DNA of 64,000 bases from Streptomyces hoynatensis (GCF_003626535.1 NZ_RBAL01000003.1:434001-498000), one strand, 5' to 3'; shown: positions 50,453 through 59,921, counted from the first letter of the stretch. Notes: generated from the letters alone by a model not told the origin. Numbers and translations: made by a program.

Positions 50453-51046
50453 TCAGTCCCCGGCGCGGGCCGCCGCCGGGGGCCGGGGCCCGGAGAGGGC
50501 GCGCAGTTCGTCGAAGGTCTGCAGGAGGTGCGCGTCCAGGCTCTGCGCGGAGTCGTCGGCGAGCCAGTCCTGGGCCGCCTGGTGGAAGGCGGCCCAGCCG
50601 GCGTGGGCGGCCAGTTCGGCTGGCCGGGCGGCGACGTTGCGGCGCCGCAGCGCCTCCGCCACGGCCTCGGTGAGCGAGGCGGCCTTGGCCAGTTCGCGCT
50701 CGCGCAGCGCCGGGGTCGCGGCGATGACCGCGAGCCGCGGCTCGGAGAACGGGCGGTTCTCCTCCAGGATGCGGCCGGCCTTCCGGAAGGCGAAGAGCAG
50801 CACGTCGAGTGGCTCCAGGTCCCCGGGCGCCTCGGCCACCGCCCGCATCAGCGCGGCACGCAGCTCGGGCTCGCCGTCGAAGAGCACCTCGCGCTTGTCC
50901 GGGAAGTGCCGGAAGAAGGTGCGCTCGTTGACGCCGGCCCTGGCGGCGATCTCGGCCGTGGTGGTCCGGTCGAATCCGCGCTCCCGGTACAGCTCGAGAG
51001 CCGCCTGCTGCAGGCGGCGGCGCGCTTCTGCTCCGCTCCGTGGCAC
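50453..51046 (-). CDS. TetR-family transcriptional repressor
   Basis: 197 residues from GTG 51046. HTH: RRRLQQAALELYRERGFDRTTTAEIAARAGVNERTFFRHFPDKREVLFDG. The C-terminal domain has SEPRLAVIAATPALRERELAK and WAAFHQAAQDWLADD. Divergent from a NAD-dependent epimerase. Two large palindromes with shared GACTGGC/GCCAGTC half-sites lie between them, the probable operators. Confidence 0.93.
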   Translation of the reverse strand: MPRSGAEARRRLQQAALELYRERGFDRTTTAEIAARAGVNERTFFRHFPDKREVLFDGEPELRAALMRAVAEAPGDLEPLDVLLFAFRKAGRILEENRPFSEPRLAVIAATPALRERELAKAASLTEAVAEALRRRNVAARPAELAAHAGWAAFHQAAQDWLADDSAQSLDAHLLQTFDELRALSGPRPPAAARAGD

Positions 51047-51065
51047 GCCCCGAGGGTACCGCAGG

Positions 51066-51148
51066 TGTCAGCGACTGGCGTCACGTTGCGCCAGTCGCTG
51101 ACATTACCTGTAGAGTCAGTGACTGGCGCTAAGTAGTGCCAGTCACTG
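51066..51148. promoter_or_regulatory. Paired TetR operators
   Basis: First: TGTCAGCGACTGGCG (51066-51080) and CGCCAGTCGCTGACA (51089-51103), perfect 15-bp arms with an 8-nt centre. Second: CAGTGACTGGC (51117-51127) and GCCAGTCACTG (51138-51148), 11-bp arms. Four copies of the GACTGGC half-site in total. They cover the whole divergent promoter region. Confidence 0.85.
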
Positions 51149-51170
51149 GCGTTAACTGGGAGAGAATGTC

Positions 51171-52082
51171 ATGCGTGTCTTCGTGACCGGCGGCTCGGGG
51201 CTGACCGGCCCCGCCGTCGTCGCCGAACTCCTCGCGGCCGGCCACACCGTCACCGGCCTGGCGCGTTCCGATGCCGCCGCCGCCCGGCTCAAGGCGCTCG
51301 GCGCCACCCCGCTCCGCGGCAGTCTTGAGGACCTCGACAGCCTGCGTCGCGGTGCCGGGGCCGCCGACGGCGTCCTGCACATGGCCTTCGGCGGCGACTT
51401 CGCCGACCCCGAGGACCTGACGCGGCGCGACCTGACCGCGATCGAGACGCTCGGCCGGGCCCTGGAAAACACGGGGAAGCCCTTCGTCAGCACCTCCGGC
51501 ACCCTGGTGATGCCCGCAGGACGGCTGAGCACCGAGAAGGACGAGCCCGACGCGGACGGGCCGGCCGCCTTCCGCGTCCCGGGCGAGCGGGCCTGCCTGG
51601 GCTTCGCCGCCCGGCAGGTGCGCGCGAGCGTGGTCCGGCTCGCGCCCACCGTCCACGGCCCGAAGGACCACGGCTTCATCGGCATGCTGGTGGCCACCGC
51701 GCGGCGCACCGGCGTGTCGGCCTACGTCGGCGACGGCGGCAACCGCTGGCCCGCGGTGCACCGGCGCGACGCGGCGGTGCTGTTCCGGCTGGCGCTGGAG
51801 AAGGCGCCCGCGGGCAGCGTGCTGCACGGCGTGGCCGAGAGCGGCGTCCCCCTGAGGAGCGTCGCCGAGACGATCGGCCGCGTCCTCGGCCTGCCCACGT
51901 CCTCACTGACCCCGGACGAGGCCGCCGCGCACTTCACGAGCCCCTTCATGGCCGCCGTCTACGGCTACGACGCGCCCGTCTCCGGCGCGCACACCCAGGA
52001 ACTGCTCGGCTGGTCGCCCACCCATCCCTCGCTGCTCGACGACCTGGAGCACGGCGACTACCTCACCGAGCCGGCCGCCTGA
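51171..52082 (+). CDS. NAD-dependent epimerase/dehydratase family (extended SDR) protein
   Basis: 303 residues from ATG 51171, GGGAGAG upstream. Rossmann start MRVFVTGGSGLTGPAVVAELLAAGHTVTGLARSD (GGxGxxG form). Later VVRLAPTVHGPKDHGFI and VHGVAE-type tail. The usual catalytic YxxxK is not evident, so it may be a NAD(P)H-binding regulator or atypical reductase (NmrA/SDR5-like). Controlled by the divergent TetR. Together they resemble the common TetR/SDR detoxification pairs. Confidence 0.9.
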   Translation: MRVFVTGGSGLTGPAVVAELLAAGHTVTGLARSDAAAARLKALGATPLRGSLEDLDSLRRGAGAADGVLHMAFGGDFADPEDLTRRDLTAIETLGRALENTGKPFVSTSGTLVMPAGRLSTEKDEPDADGPAAFRVPGERACLGFAARQVRASVVRLAPTVHGPKDHGFIGMLVATARRTGVSAYVGDGGNRWPAVHRRDAAVLFRLALEKAPAGSVLHGVAESGVPLRSVAETIGRVLGLPTSSLTPDEAAAHFTSPFMAAVYGYDAPVSGAHTQELLGWSPTHPSLLDDLEHGDYLTEPAA

Positions 52083-52226
52083 CCGCCCGCCGATCCGGCC
52101 TTGCCGCCCGCAGGCCCCGGCCGACAGCCCGCCGGTCCCGGCCCGGCCGCCCCCCGCGCGGCCGGGACGTCCCGTTCCCCCCGGGGGAGCGGGCCGGTGG
52201 GTGGTCCGGGGCCCGCCCGCCGCGGG

Positions 52227-52964
52227 TCACCAGGTGAGCGCCTCGTCCAGCGAGGTCTGCCAGTACGTGACCTGCGCCGCGGCGTCGACGTAGACCTCGC
52301 CGCCGGGCAGTGCGACCTCCGTCATGTCGCCGGCGCCATGGCCGTCGGCCCCGGCGAACTGCACGCCGAGACTCGTCGCGGTGTAGCCCTCCTCCTCCCC
52401 GGTGGCCGAGGAGGTGGCGATGCCGGCGTAGGCGCTCTCGCCGGGGGCGAGCGCGACGACGGCCTGCGGCGCGCTCTCCTCGATGCGGGGAACGGAGGCC
52501 TGGGCGTCGCCGAAGCGCAGGAAGGGCGCGTACCAGGCGTAGCAGGTGCCACTGCCGGTGTTGGTCACCGTCAGCAGCAGGTGGTTGATCGGCCGCTCGA
52601 CCGCGGTGACGGTCAGCTCGGTGTTCGCGTCCGTGCAGGGGGCGGCGTCCTCCGCCGACTCCCCGGCGCCGCCTGCCGACGTCCCGTCGCCCGGGGCACC
52701 CGAGCCGGACTGCCCATCCTCCTGCGTGCCTTCTTCCCCTTCCCCGGCCTCCTGCGCGTCTCCGGCCTGCTCGGAATCCCCGGCGCCCTCGGTCCCCCCG
52801 GCGGCGTCCCCACCGTCCTGCTCCGCGGGCGAATGCGCGCCGGAGGAGGGGGAGGCGGAGGCGCCCGCCTCCTCGTCCTGGCAGGCGGTGAGCGCGAACG
52901 TCGCGCCCAGCGCGGCGACGGCGGCCAGGAGGCGGGTGCGGCGGCGCAGTGCATTGGCGGTCAT
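52227..52964 (-). CDS. Lipoprotein with DUF4232 domain
   Basis: 245 residues from ATG 52964. Lipobox LTAC at the end of the signal region (RRRTRLLAAVAALGATFALTAC), so it is membrane-anchored. A long Asp/Glu/Gly/Ser linker (residues 30-100) leads to a DUF4232 domain with CTDANTELTVTAVERPINHLLLTVTNTGSGTCYAWYAPFLRF..YAGIATS..ALPGGEVYVDAAAQVTYW. The two Cys may form a disulfide. DUF4232 is widespread in actinobacterial surface proteins; its ligand is unknown. Confidence 0.9.
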   Translation of the reverse strand: MTANALRRRTRLLAAVAALGATFALTACQDEEAGASASPSSGAHSPAEQDGGDAAGGTEGAGDSEQAGDAQEAGEGEEGTQEDGQSGSGAPGDGTSAGGAGESAEDAAPCTDANTELTVTAVERPINHLLLTVTNTGSGTCYAWYAPFLRFGDAQASVPRIEESAPQAVVALAPGESAYAGIATSSATGEEEGYTATSLGVQFAGADGHGAGDMTEVALPGGEVYVDAAAQVTYWQTSLDEALTW

Positions 52965-53173
52965 CGTGATGCTGCTTTCTCGTCGTTCTCGTCGGATGCG
53001 GGCATCCGCCGGACCCGGTGGCCCGGACGACCGAAGCATTGCCCGGGCTCCGTCCCAACCGCAGCCGGTCACCGGTCACTTCGGGGGGCTGGGACGGATG
53101 CACCAAGGGTGACCTGCGAGAATGTTGGGCGCATGGGATGCCGGGACGGGACGCGAGGGACGGGGGAACGGCG

Positions 53174-54421
53174 GTGCCTGGTGCGGAGACGGCGGATCTT
53201 GCCGCGCTGCTGACGGAGTTGAAGAACCGCTCGGGGCTCAGCTATGGAGTGCTGGCACAGCGGCTGCACGCGAGTGCGTCCACGCTGCACCGCTACTGCC
53301 GGGGCGAGGCGCTGCCGCCCGAGTTCGCGACCGTGGAGCGGTTCGCCCGGCTGTGCCGGGCCACGCCCGAGGAGCACGCCGAGCTGCACCGGCGGTGGAT
53401 CGCCGCCGACACGGCGCGCGAGCGGGAGCGCAAGGGCGCCCGCCCCCGCCCGCCCGTCCCCCCGGCCACCCCGGAGCCGGCGGAAGGCCCGGCCCCCGTG
53501 GCGCCCGCCGCGGGACCGCCCGCTGCCGGGCCGTCCGTGACGGGGCCGTCCGTGACGGGGCCGTCCGCCGGGGAGCCGGCCGCGGTGTGGCCGGGCGCGG
53601 TCCGGCTCGCCGCGGCGGGCGACGGGCCGCCGCCCGCCACCCGCAGGGCCTGGCCGCGGATCGCCCTGGCCGCGGCGGGGGTGCTCGCCGCCGTCCTGAC
53701 GATCGCCCTGCTCACCGGCCTCCTCACCGGCGGGGGCGGCACCCAGGACGGGGAGGGGAGCGACGGCGGGGGCGCCGCGGCCGGCGCGCCGGAAGGCGCC
53801 ACCGGGACGGCCCCGCTGGCCGTGGCCACCCGCCCCTACGCGCTCGACCAGTGCGAGGGCCGCTACCTCGTCGACCGGCCGCCGTCCCAGGTGCCGCCCC
53901 CGCCCTCCGAGACGGAGGCCCCCGGCTGGGCCCGCGCCCTGGGAGCCGTGCCGGCCGGGGAGCAGCTCGTGGAGCTCACCGTCCAGGGCACGGGACAGGA
54001 GACGGTCGTCCTGCGCGACCTGCGCCTGCGCGTCACCGAGAGCGGCGAGCCGCTGCCCTGGCAGCTCTACGGCGGCTACTCCGCCTGCGGCGGCGGCCCC
54101 GTGCGGACCGCGGCGTTCGACGTGGACCTGGACGCCGCCGCGCCCCGGCCGGCCGCGGCCGACGGGCAGGACGACCTCCCGCTGTGGGTCGACGAGAGCG
54201 AACCGCTCGTCTTCTACGTCGACGCCCACACCGACAGCCAGGACGTCAGCTGGTACCTCGAACTCGACTGGTCAAGCGGCGAGGACTCCGGCACCCTCCG
54301 CGTCGACGACGAGGGGCGGCCGTTCCGCACCAGCGCCGTCAGCGGGCAGACCGAGTGGGGCTACCTGATCGGCGGCACCGAATGGTTCGACGCGGACACG
54401 GGCCGGCCCGCCGACTTCTGA
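53174..54421 (+). CDS. Membrane-anchored XRE-type HTH protein with extracytoplasmic domain
   Basis: 415 residues from GTG 53174, GGGGGAA upstream (ATG 53138 is possible). HTH at the N-terminus: LLTELKNRSGLSYGVLAQRLHASASTLHRYCRGEALPPEFATVERFARLCRATPEE. Then a Pro-rich linker containing a duplicated GPSVTGPSVTG stretch, a single membrane span (WPRIALAAAGVLAAVLTIALLTGLL) and an outside domain with two Cys (ALDQCEGRYLV.., YSACGGGPV) ending WYLELDWSSGEDSGTLRVDDEGRPFRTSAVSGQTEWGYLIGG. It may be a one-component membrane sensor. It lies divergent from the DUF4232 lipoprotein. Confidence 0.87.
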   Translation: MPGAETADLAALLTELKNRSGLSYGVLAQRLHASASTLHRYCRGEALPPEFATVERFARLCRATPEEHAELHRRWIAADTARERERKGARPRPPVPPATPEPAEGPAPVAPAAGPPAAGPSVTGPSVTGPSAGEPAAVWPGAVRLAAAGDGPPPATRRAWPRIALAAAGVLAAVLTIALLTGLLTGGGGTQDGEGSDGGGAAAGAPEGATGTAPLAVATRPYALDQCEGRYLVDRPPSQVPPPPSETEAPGWARALGAVPAGEQLVELTVQGTGQETVVLRDLRLRVTESGEPLPWQLYGGYSACGGGPVRTAAFDVDLDAAAPRPAAADGQDDLPLWVDESEPLVFYVDAHTDSQDVSWYLELDWSSGEDSGTLRVDDEGRPFRTSAVSGQTEWGYLIGGTEWFDADTGRPADF

Positions 54422-54490
54422 GCAGCGGGCCACGCCCCCGGCCGGTCACCCTCGGTCCCGGTCGGCCGGGAGGGGTGGCCGCGGACGCGC

Positions 54491-54784
54491 TCAGCGGCAC
54501 TCGTAGGCATCGATCGGCACCCCGCCGTCGAACAGGATCTTCGCGAAGCCCTTGGGCGGGACGGCGACGCAGTCGGTGATCACCCCGCGGTCCGTCGCGA
54601 CCGTGGCCTGAATCCAGTAGGAGCAGCTGTTGTAGAGGTCGGCCCAGCCCTCGCCGCCGTCGGCCAGGTTCGCGCAGCCGACCGTGGGCCGCGGCGGTGG
54701 CGCCGACTGCGCGGGCTGAGCGGGCAGAAGCAGGGCCGACGCGGCCATGAGGCCGATCGCGGCCAGGGTGGTGGGAATGCGCAT
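54491..54784 (-). CDS. Small secreted hypothetical protein
   Basis: 97 residues from ATG 54784, GAGGAGG upstream. Signal peptide MRIPTTLAAIGLMAASALLLPAQ..AQS, then a domain with four Cys (GCANL, NSCSYWIQ, TDCVAV, YECR) likely in disulfides. No known family was recognised. It faces a LacI gene. Confidence 0.78.
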   Translation of the reverse strand: MRIPTTLAAIGLMAASALLLPAQPAQSAPPPRPTVGCANLADGGEGWADLYNSCSYWIQATVATDRGVITDCVAVPPKGFAKILFDGGVPIDAYECR

Positions 54785-54962
54785 GAGGCTGCCTCCTCGG
54801 CGGTGCTCGTGTCGGCAGGAGAGTGCCCCGCCCACGGCCGCCGGATGGGGGCCCCACCCCGGATTGGCTCGTCCGGGCGAGCGCGCGGGGACCAGCCGGC
54901 TGCCCGCCCGCGGCCGCACCACCACCCTGGGCCCCGCACGCCCGGACCGTGCCCCCCACCGT

Positions 54963-54974
54963 GGAAACTTTCGC
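54963..54974. promoter_or_regulatory. LacI-type operator copy 1 (GGAAACTTTCGC)
   Basis: GGAAACTTTCGC (core GAAACTTTC palindrome) is the exact reverse complement of GCGAAAGTTTCC at 56391, upstream of the GH51-like gene. It lies about 180 nt before the LacI gene at 55155. Confidence 0.78.
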
Positions 54975-55154
54975 GGTATGGGAGTGGAGAGTTCACGTAC
55001 GGCCGGGCCGGCGGCCGTGCGTTCCCGAGGTGCCACAATGGCGTCCGTACGGGCACGCACTGGGGGAAGTCCCGGCCCCGCCCCGCCCCGCGGGCGGGCG
55101 CGCGCCGGGCGGGTGAGCGGGAAGGTGACCTTGGCTGGCGGCTCTGAAGGAACG

Positions 55155-56177
55155 GTGGACGCGGCGCCCCGGCGGCCGGACGCGTCCAGGCCGGTCACCA
55201 TCGCGTACATCGCCGAGTCGGCGGGGGTGTCGGTCCCCACCGTGTCGAAGGTGATCAACGGCAAGTCCGGGGTGTCCGCGGAGACGCGCGCCCGGGTGGA
55301 GGAGCTGGTCAACCGGCACGGCTACCGCAAGCCCACGGGCGCCGGCCGCAGCAACGTCGTGGAGCTGGTGTTCCGCGAGCTGAAGAGCATGTGGGCGGTG
55401 GAGATCATCCGCGGCGTCGAGCGGGTCGCCCGCGAGCACCGCGTCGGGGTCATGGTGTCCGAGTTCGGGCTGCACGACTCCACCCCGAGAACCTGGGACG
55501 ACACCGTCTCCCGGCGGCCGAACTGCGTGCTGTCCGTGGCCCAGCTCTCCGCGGAGGAGCGCGAGCAACTGCGGGCCAAGGGCATCCCGTTCGTCGTCTT
55601 CGACCCGACCGCGGAACTGCCGGACGACGTGCCGTTCGTGGGCGCGACGAACTGGTCGGGCGGCCGGGCCGCGACCCGCCACCTCACCGCGCTCGGGCAC
55701 CGCCGCATCGCCATGATCGGCGGGCCCGAGGACGTGCTGTGCTGCTGCGCCCGGTTGGACGGCCACCGCTCCGCGCTGCGGCAGGCCGGCCTGCCGGCCG
55801 ATCCCGGGCTCGTCGTGCACGCCGACCTCACCCGAGAGGACGGCTGCGCCGCGGCGCGCCGGCTCCTGGCCCGCCCCGATCGCCCGACCGCGATCTTCGC
55901 CGCGAACGACCTGCAGGCGCTGGGCGTCTACCAGGCCGCCCGCGAGGCGGGCCTGAGCATTCCGGGCGACCTCAGCGTCGTCGGCTTCGACGACCTGCCC
56001 GTGGTCGCCTGGGTCGACCCGCCGCTGACCACCGTGCACCAGCCGCTGACCGAAATGGCCGTGGCGGCAACCGAGTTGGCGCTCACCCTCGGGAGGGGCG
56101 AGCGGGCACCGCAGACCGGTCTCGAGATCGCCACCACCCTGACCGTGCGCGAGAGCACCGCCCCGCCGAGGAACTGA
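55155..56177 (+). CDS. LacI-family transcriptional regulator
   Basis: 340 residues from GTG 55155 (GAAGGA just before); longer starts at 55112 and 54978 are open but add a low-complexity leader. HTH/hinge: VTIAYIAESAGVSVPTVSKVINGKSGVSAETRARVEELVNRHGYRK. Effector domain ends SIPGDLSVVGFDDLPVVAWVDPPLTTVHQPLTEMAVAATELALTL. A pair of Cys-rich residues VLCCCARLDG is unusual in this domain. Its likely targets are itself and the downstream GH51-like gene through shared sites. Confidence 0.94.
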   Translation: MDAAPRRPDASRPVTIAYIAESAGVSVPTVSKVINGKSGVSAETRARVEELVNRHGYRKPTGAGRSNVVELVFRELKSMWAVEIIRGVERVAREHRVGVMVSEFGLHDSTPRTWDDTVSRRPNCVLSVAQLSAEEREQLRAKGIPFVVFDPTAELPDDVPFVGATNWSGGRAATRHLTALGHRRIAMIGGPEDVLCCCARLDGHRSALRQAGLPADPGLVVHADLTREDGCAAARRLLARPDRPTAIFAANDLQALGVYQAAREAGLSIPGDLSVVGFDDLPVVAWVDPPLTTVHQPLTEMAVAATELALTLGRGERAPQTGLEIATTLTVRESTAPPRN

Positions 56178-56194
56178 CCCCCGCCCGCCGCCCG

Positions 56195-56236
56195 CGCCCC
56201 TCTCACCCCGCCCCTCTCGCCCCGCCCCTCACCCCC
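56195..56236. repeat. 14-bp tandem repeat, short
   Basis: CGCCCCTCTC[A/G]CCC occurs twice (56195-56208, 56209-56222) with a third degenerate copy to 56236. GC-rich and intergenic; no function apparent. Confidence 0.5.
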
Positions 56237-56390
56237 ACCTCCCGCGCCCGCCCGTGCCGCGCCCCCACAAGCGGCGGCGGCCTCCCGCCGGCGCGGGCCC
56301 GCGGCCGAAAGCGAAGGGGCGGGAGCGCGGGCCGTTGACCGCGGTGGGGGCCGTCGCTACCCTCTCCGAGAAACTGTCGGGCTCAACCAT

Positions 56391-56402
56391 GCGAAAGTTT
56401 CC
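56391..56402. promoter_or_regulatory. LacI-type operator copy 2 (GCGAAAGTTTCC)
   Basis: Inverse copy of the site at 54963. It lies 94 nt ahead of ATG 56496, where the GH51-like promoter would be. Confidence 0.78.
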
Positions 56403-56495
56403 CTCATTTCGCCGATGCTCGCACGCGTCCGGGACCCGGGGGCGAGGCACAGGACTCGCCCCGAAGCGCCCCCGGTCGCCGTGCCGGAGGTGCTC

Positions 56496-58265
56496 ATGTG
56501 GAGAGTGGTTCGCAGGAGATTCGCCCCATGGACCGGACTGGTCGCGGCCACCGCGCTGACCGCCGCGGGCCCGGCCGCCGCGGGCCCGGCCACCGCAGGA
56601 TCCGAGCCCGCCCCCGCCGCCGCTGCGGCGACCGCGACCGTGACGGTCGACGCCGGCCGGGCGCTGGCGACGATCCCCGGCACCGGCATCGGCATGAACG
56701 TCGCGGTCTACGACGGAAACATGAACCACCCGGACGTCCCCGCCCTCCTCGCCGACGCGGGCGTCGGGATGATCCGCTACCCCGGCGGCAGCTACGCGGA
56801 CGGCTACCACTGGGAGACGCACACCGTCGAGGGCGGCTACGTCGCCCCGGGCACCGAGTTCGACGCCTTCGTGGACACGGCGCACGCCACCGGCGCCCAG
56901 CCGATCATCACCGCCAACTACGGCTCGGGAACGCCGGAGGAGGCCGCGGGCTGGGTGCGGTACGCGAACGTGACCCACGACTACGGGATCAGGTACTGGG
57001 AGATCGGCAACGAGGTCTACGGGAACGGGCATTACGGCGCCACCTGGGAGACCGACCACCACGAGGACAAGTCCCCGGCGGCGTACGCGGCGAACCTGCG
57101 GGAGTACGCCTCCGCGATGAAGGCGGTCGACCCCACCATCCGGATCGGCGCGGTGCTGACCACCCCCGGCTCCTGGCCGGACGGCATCGTCGGCGAGGGC
57201 GACGCGATGGACTGGAACAACACGGTCATGTCGATCGCCGGCCAGGAGATCGACTTCGTGATCGTGCACCACTACCCGAGCGCCACCGGCCAGGCCGACC
57301 TGCTGGACGCGCCGCGGACCGAGATCCCGCAGATGGCCGCCGCCCTGCGGTCGCTGATCGACCGGTACGCCGGGGAACGCGCCCCGGAGATCGGCATCGC
57401 CGTGACCGAGGCCGCCGCCACCGGCTACAAGAACACCTCGCCCAGCGGCCTGTTCGCCGCGGACGAGTACCTGACCTGGCTGGAACAGGGCGCGTTCACC
57501 CTGGACTGGTGGAACCTCCACAACGGCACCGACTGCGGCAACCTCACGGAGGTCGAGGGCGCCACCGACTACGACGACGGCGGCATCCTCTCCAGCGGCG
57601 CCGCGTGCGAGCCGCCGCTGAACACGCCCTTCCCGCCCTACCACGGCGCCCGCATGATCACCCACCTCGGCTCGCCCGGCGACACGCTCGTGCCCACCCG
57701 CAGTTCGACGCCGCAGGTGGCCGCCCACGCCGCCCGCGAGGCCGACGGCGACCTGAACGTCATGCTGATCAACGAGGACCCCGCGAACGAGGCCACCGTC
57801 GACCTGACCTACGACGGGTTCACGCCCTCCCGGGCCACCCCGACCGTGTACTCCTACCTGAAGAACGCGAGCTCGATCGGCTCGGCCCCCGCGGGCAGCG
57901 CGGCCACCCAGACCGTGCCGGCCTACGGCATCGTGGTCGTGCACCTGGAAGCCGGCGGCGCGGACCTGCCCTGCACCGTCGACTACCGGGTGGCCGGCCA
58001 GTGGCAGGGCGGGTTCCAGGGGGAGATCACCCTCTCCTGCACGGCCGCGCTCGACGGCTGGCAGCTCGCCTTCGCCTTCCCCGACGGCCAGACGATCCGC
58101 TCCCTGTGGGGCGGCACCTTCACCCAGTCCGGCGCCGCGGTCACGGTGCGCCCCGCCGACTGGAACCGCGCCATCCCGGCGGGTGGCTCGGTGCGCATCG
58201 GGTTCACCGGCGCCCGGGACGGCGGCAACGCCCCACCGGAAAACTTCACGCTCACCGAGGCATGA
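56496..58265 (+). CDS. Secreted GH51-like alpha-L-arabinofuranosidase with CBM2
   Basis: 589 residues from ATG 56496, GGAGG upstream. Signal peptide to about 30. The catalytic barrel contains RYPGGSYADGYHWE, E173 in YWEIGNEVYG (acid/base) and E305 in IAVTEAAATG (nucleophile), the spacing of GH51/GH-A enzymes. A C-terminal CBM2 (493-589) reads CTVDYRVAGQWQGGFQGEITLSCTAALDGW..GQTIRSLWGGTFTQSG.., with the conserved cellulose-binding Trp. Secreted, attached to cellulose or xylan. Probably repressed by the preceding LacI and followed by the GH43 gene. Which arabinoside it cleaves is inferred, not seen. Confidence 0.86.
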   Translation: MWRVVRRRFAPWTGLVAATALTAAGPAAAGPATAGSEPAPAAAAATATVTVDAGRALATIPGTGIGMNVAVYDGNMNHPDVPALLADAGVGMIRYPGGSYADGYHWETHTVEGGYVAPGTEFDAFVDTAHATGAQPIITANYGSGTPEEAAGWVRYANVTHDYGIRYWEIGNEVYGNGHYGATWETDHHEDKSPAAYAANLREYASAMKAVDPTIRIGAVLTTPGSWPDGIVGEGDAMDWNNTVMSIAGQEIDFVIVHHYPSATGQADLLDAPRTEIPQMAAALRSLIDRYAGERAPEIGIAVTEAAATGYKNTSPSGLFAADEYLTWLEQGAFTLDWWNLHNGTDCGNLTEVEGATDYDDGGILSSGAACEPPLNTPFPPYHGARMITHLGSPGDTLVPTRSSTPQVAAHAAREADGDLNVMLINEDPANEATVDLTYDGFTPSRATPTVYSYLKNASSIGSAPAGSAATQTVPAYGIVVVHLEAGGADLPCTVDYRVAGQWQGGFQGEITLSCTAALDGWQLAFAFPDGQTIRSLWGGTFTQSGAAVTVRPADWNRAIPAGGSVRIGFTGARDGGNAPPENFTLTEA

Positions 58266-58362
58266 CACCGGCGCGCACCACGGCGGCACGCCGGCGCGCA
58301 CCACGCGCCGGCGAGCCCACCGCCGCAACGGCCCCCACCCCCGAAAGGATTCGACGAGGAGC

Positions 58363-59862
58363 ATGCAAGAAAAGCCCGACACGTTCCGCAACCCCGTGCT
58401 CCCCGGGTTCCACCCCGACCCGAGCGTCTGCCGGGTCGGCCCCGACTACTACCTCGCCTGCTCCAGCTTCGAATACTTCCCGGGGGTGCCCCTCTTCCAC
58501 AGCCGCGACCTGGTGCACTGGACCCAGATCGGCAACGCCCTGGACCGCCCCGGCCAGCTGCGCCTGCCGCCCGGCACCCCCTCCTCCGGCGGCATCTACG
58601 CACCCACGCTGCGCCACCACGACGGCCGGTTCTGGCTGATCACCACCAATGTGAGCGACGGCGGCAACCTGCTGGTGACCGCGGCCGACCCCGCCGGCCC
58701 CTGGAGCGACCCGATCCGGCTGCCCGGCGTCAAGGGCATCGACCCCGACCTCGCCTGGGACGAGGACGGCACCTGCTGGTGCACCTACGCCGGCGTGGAA
58801 CAGGTACCCCTCGACCCCCACACCGGCCGGGTCCTCGGCCCGCCCCGCCGGCTGTGGTCGGGCGCCCCCGGCGCCAAGGCCCCCGAGGCGCCGCACCTGT
58901 ACCGGATCGGGGACCACTGGTACCTGCTGATCGCCGAGGGCGGCACCGAGCGGTGCCACGCCGTGTCCATCGCCCGCTCCCGCACCCCGAACGGCCCCTT
59001 CGAGCCGTGCCCGGCCAACCCGATCCTCACCCACCGGGGCACCGACCACCCCGTCCAGAACACCGGCCACGCCGACCTGGTGCAGGGCCCCGACGGCTCC
59101 TGGTGGATGCTGCTGCTCGGCGTCCGCCCGCTCGGCGGCACCCCCGGCTGGCACGTGCTGGGGCGCGAGACCTTCCTGGCCCCGGTGAGCTGGGCCGACG
59201 GCTGGCCGGCCGTCGGCGAGCCGGGGCCGGACATGCCCGCTCCGCCCTGGCCGCTCCGGCCGGCCCCGCCCGCCCCGGCGCGCGACGACTTCGACGCCCA
59301 GGAGCCGGCCCCCCGCTGGATCTCGCCACGCCACCGCCACCCGCGGAACTGCACCACGAATCAGCGCCCGGGCTGGCTGACCCTGCACGCGGCGGGGCAC
59401 TCGCTCGACGAGCCGGACGTCACCTTCCTCGGCCGGCGCCAGCAGCACCTCTCCTGCCGCGTGCGCACCCTGCTCGACCCGGCCGCGGGTCGCGGCGGCC
59501 TGGCCGTCCGCCTCGACGAGGCCCACCACTACGAGATCGAGGCGGACCCGCGGGAGATCCGGGTGCTCGCCCGCGTCGGGCCGCTGCGCACCGTGCTGGC
59601 CTCCCGGCCCGCGCCCCCAGGCCCCGTGGTCCTGGGCCTTGAGACGACCGCGACCCGCGAGGTGCGCGACGCGCGGACCGGGCCCGACGTCCTCGCCCTC
59701 GGCATCGAGGAGGAGGGCGGGTTCACCGCGCTGGCGACGCTCGACGGACGGTACCTGTCCACCGAGGTCGCCGGCGGCTTCACCGGCCGCGTCCTCGGCA
59801 TGTACGCCGCGGACGGCACCGTCCACTTCGACTGGTTCGACTACGAGCCGCTGGACCGCTGA
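58363..59862 (+). CDS. Intracellular GH43 family beta-xylosidase/alpha-L-arabinofuranosidase
   Basis: 499 residues from ATG 58363, GAGGAG upstream; no signal peptide, so cytosolic. GH43 residues: D19 in GFHPDPSV (base), D127 in GIDPDL (modulator), E175 in APEAPHLYR (acid). The C-terminal beta-sandwich fits the XynB/GH43_11-type fold. It probably splits xylo- or arabino-oligosaccharides made by the secreted neighbour. It lies 97 bp after the GH51-like gene in the same direction, consistent with one transcription unit. Confidence 0.93.
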   Translation: MQEKPDTFRNPVLPGFHPDPSVCRVGPDYYLACSSFEYFPGVPLFHSRDLVHWTQIGNALDRPGQLRLPPGTPSSGGIYAPTLRHHDGRFWLITTNVSDGGNLLVTAADPAGPWSDPIRLPGVKGIDPDLAWDEDGTCWCTYAGVEQVPLDPHTGRVLGPPRRLWSGAPGAKAPEAPHLYRIGDHWYLLIAEGGTERCHAVSIARSRTPNGPFEPCPANPILTHRGTDHPVQNTGHADLVQGPDGSWWMLLLGVRPLGGTPGWHVLGRETFLAPVSWADGWPAVGEPGPDMPAPPWPLRPAPPAPARDDFDAQEPAPRWISPRHRHPRNCTTNQRPGWLTLHAAGHSLDEPDVTFLGRRQQHLSCRVRTLLDPAAGRGGLAVRLDEAHHYEIEADPREIRVLARVGPLRTVLASRPAPPGPVVLGLETTATREVRDARTGPDVLALGIEEEGGFTALATLDGRYLSTEVAGGFTGRVLGMYAADGTVHFDWFDYEPLDR

Positions 59863-59921
59863 CCGGCTGCCCCACCCCGGGCGGCGCCGCCCCCCACATC
59901 GGCCACGCCCCCCGGGCCGGG

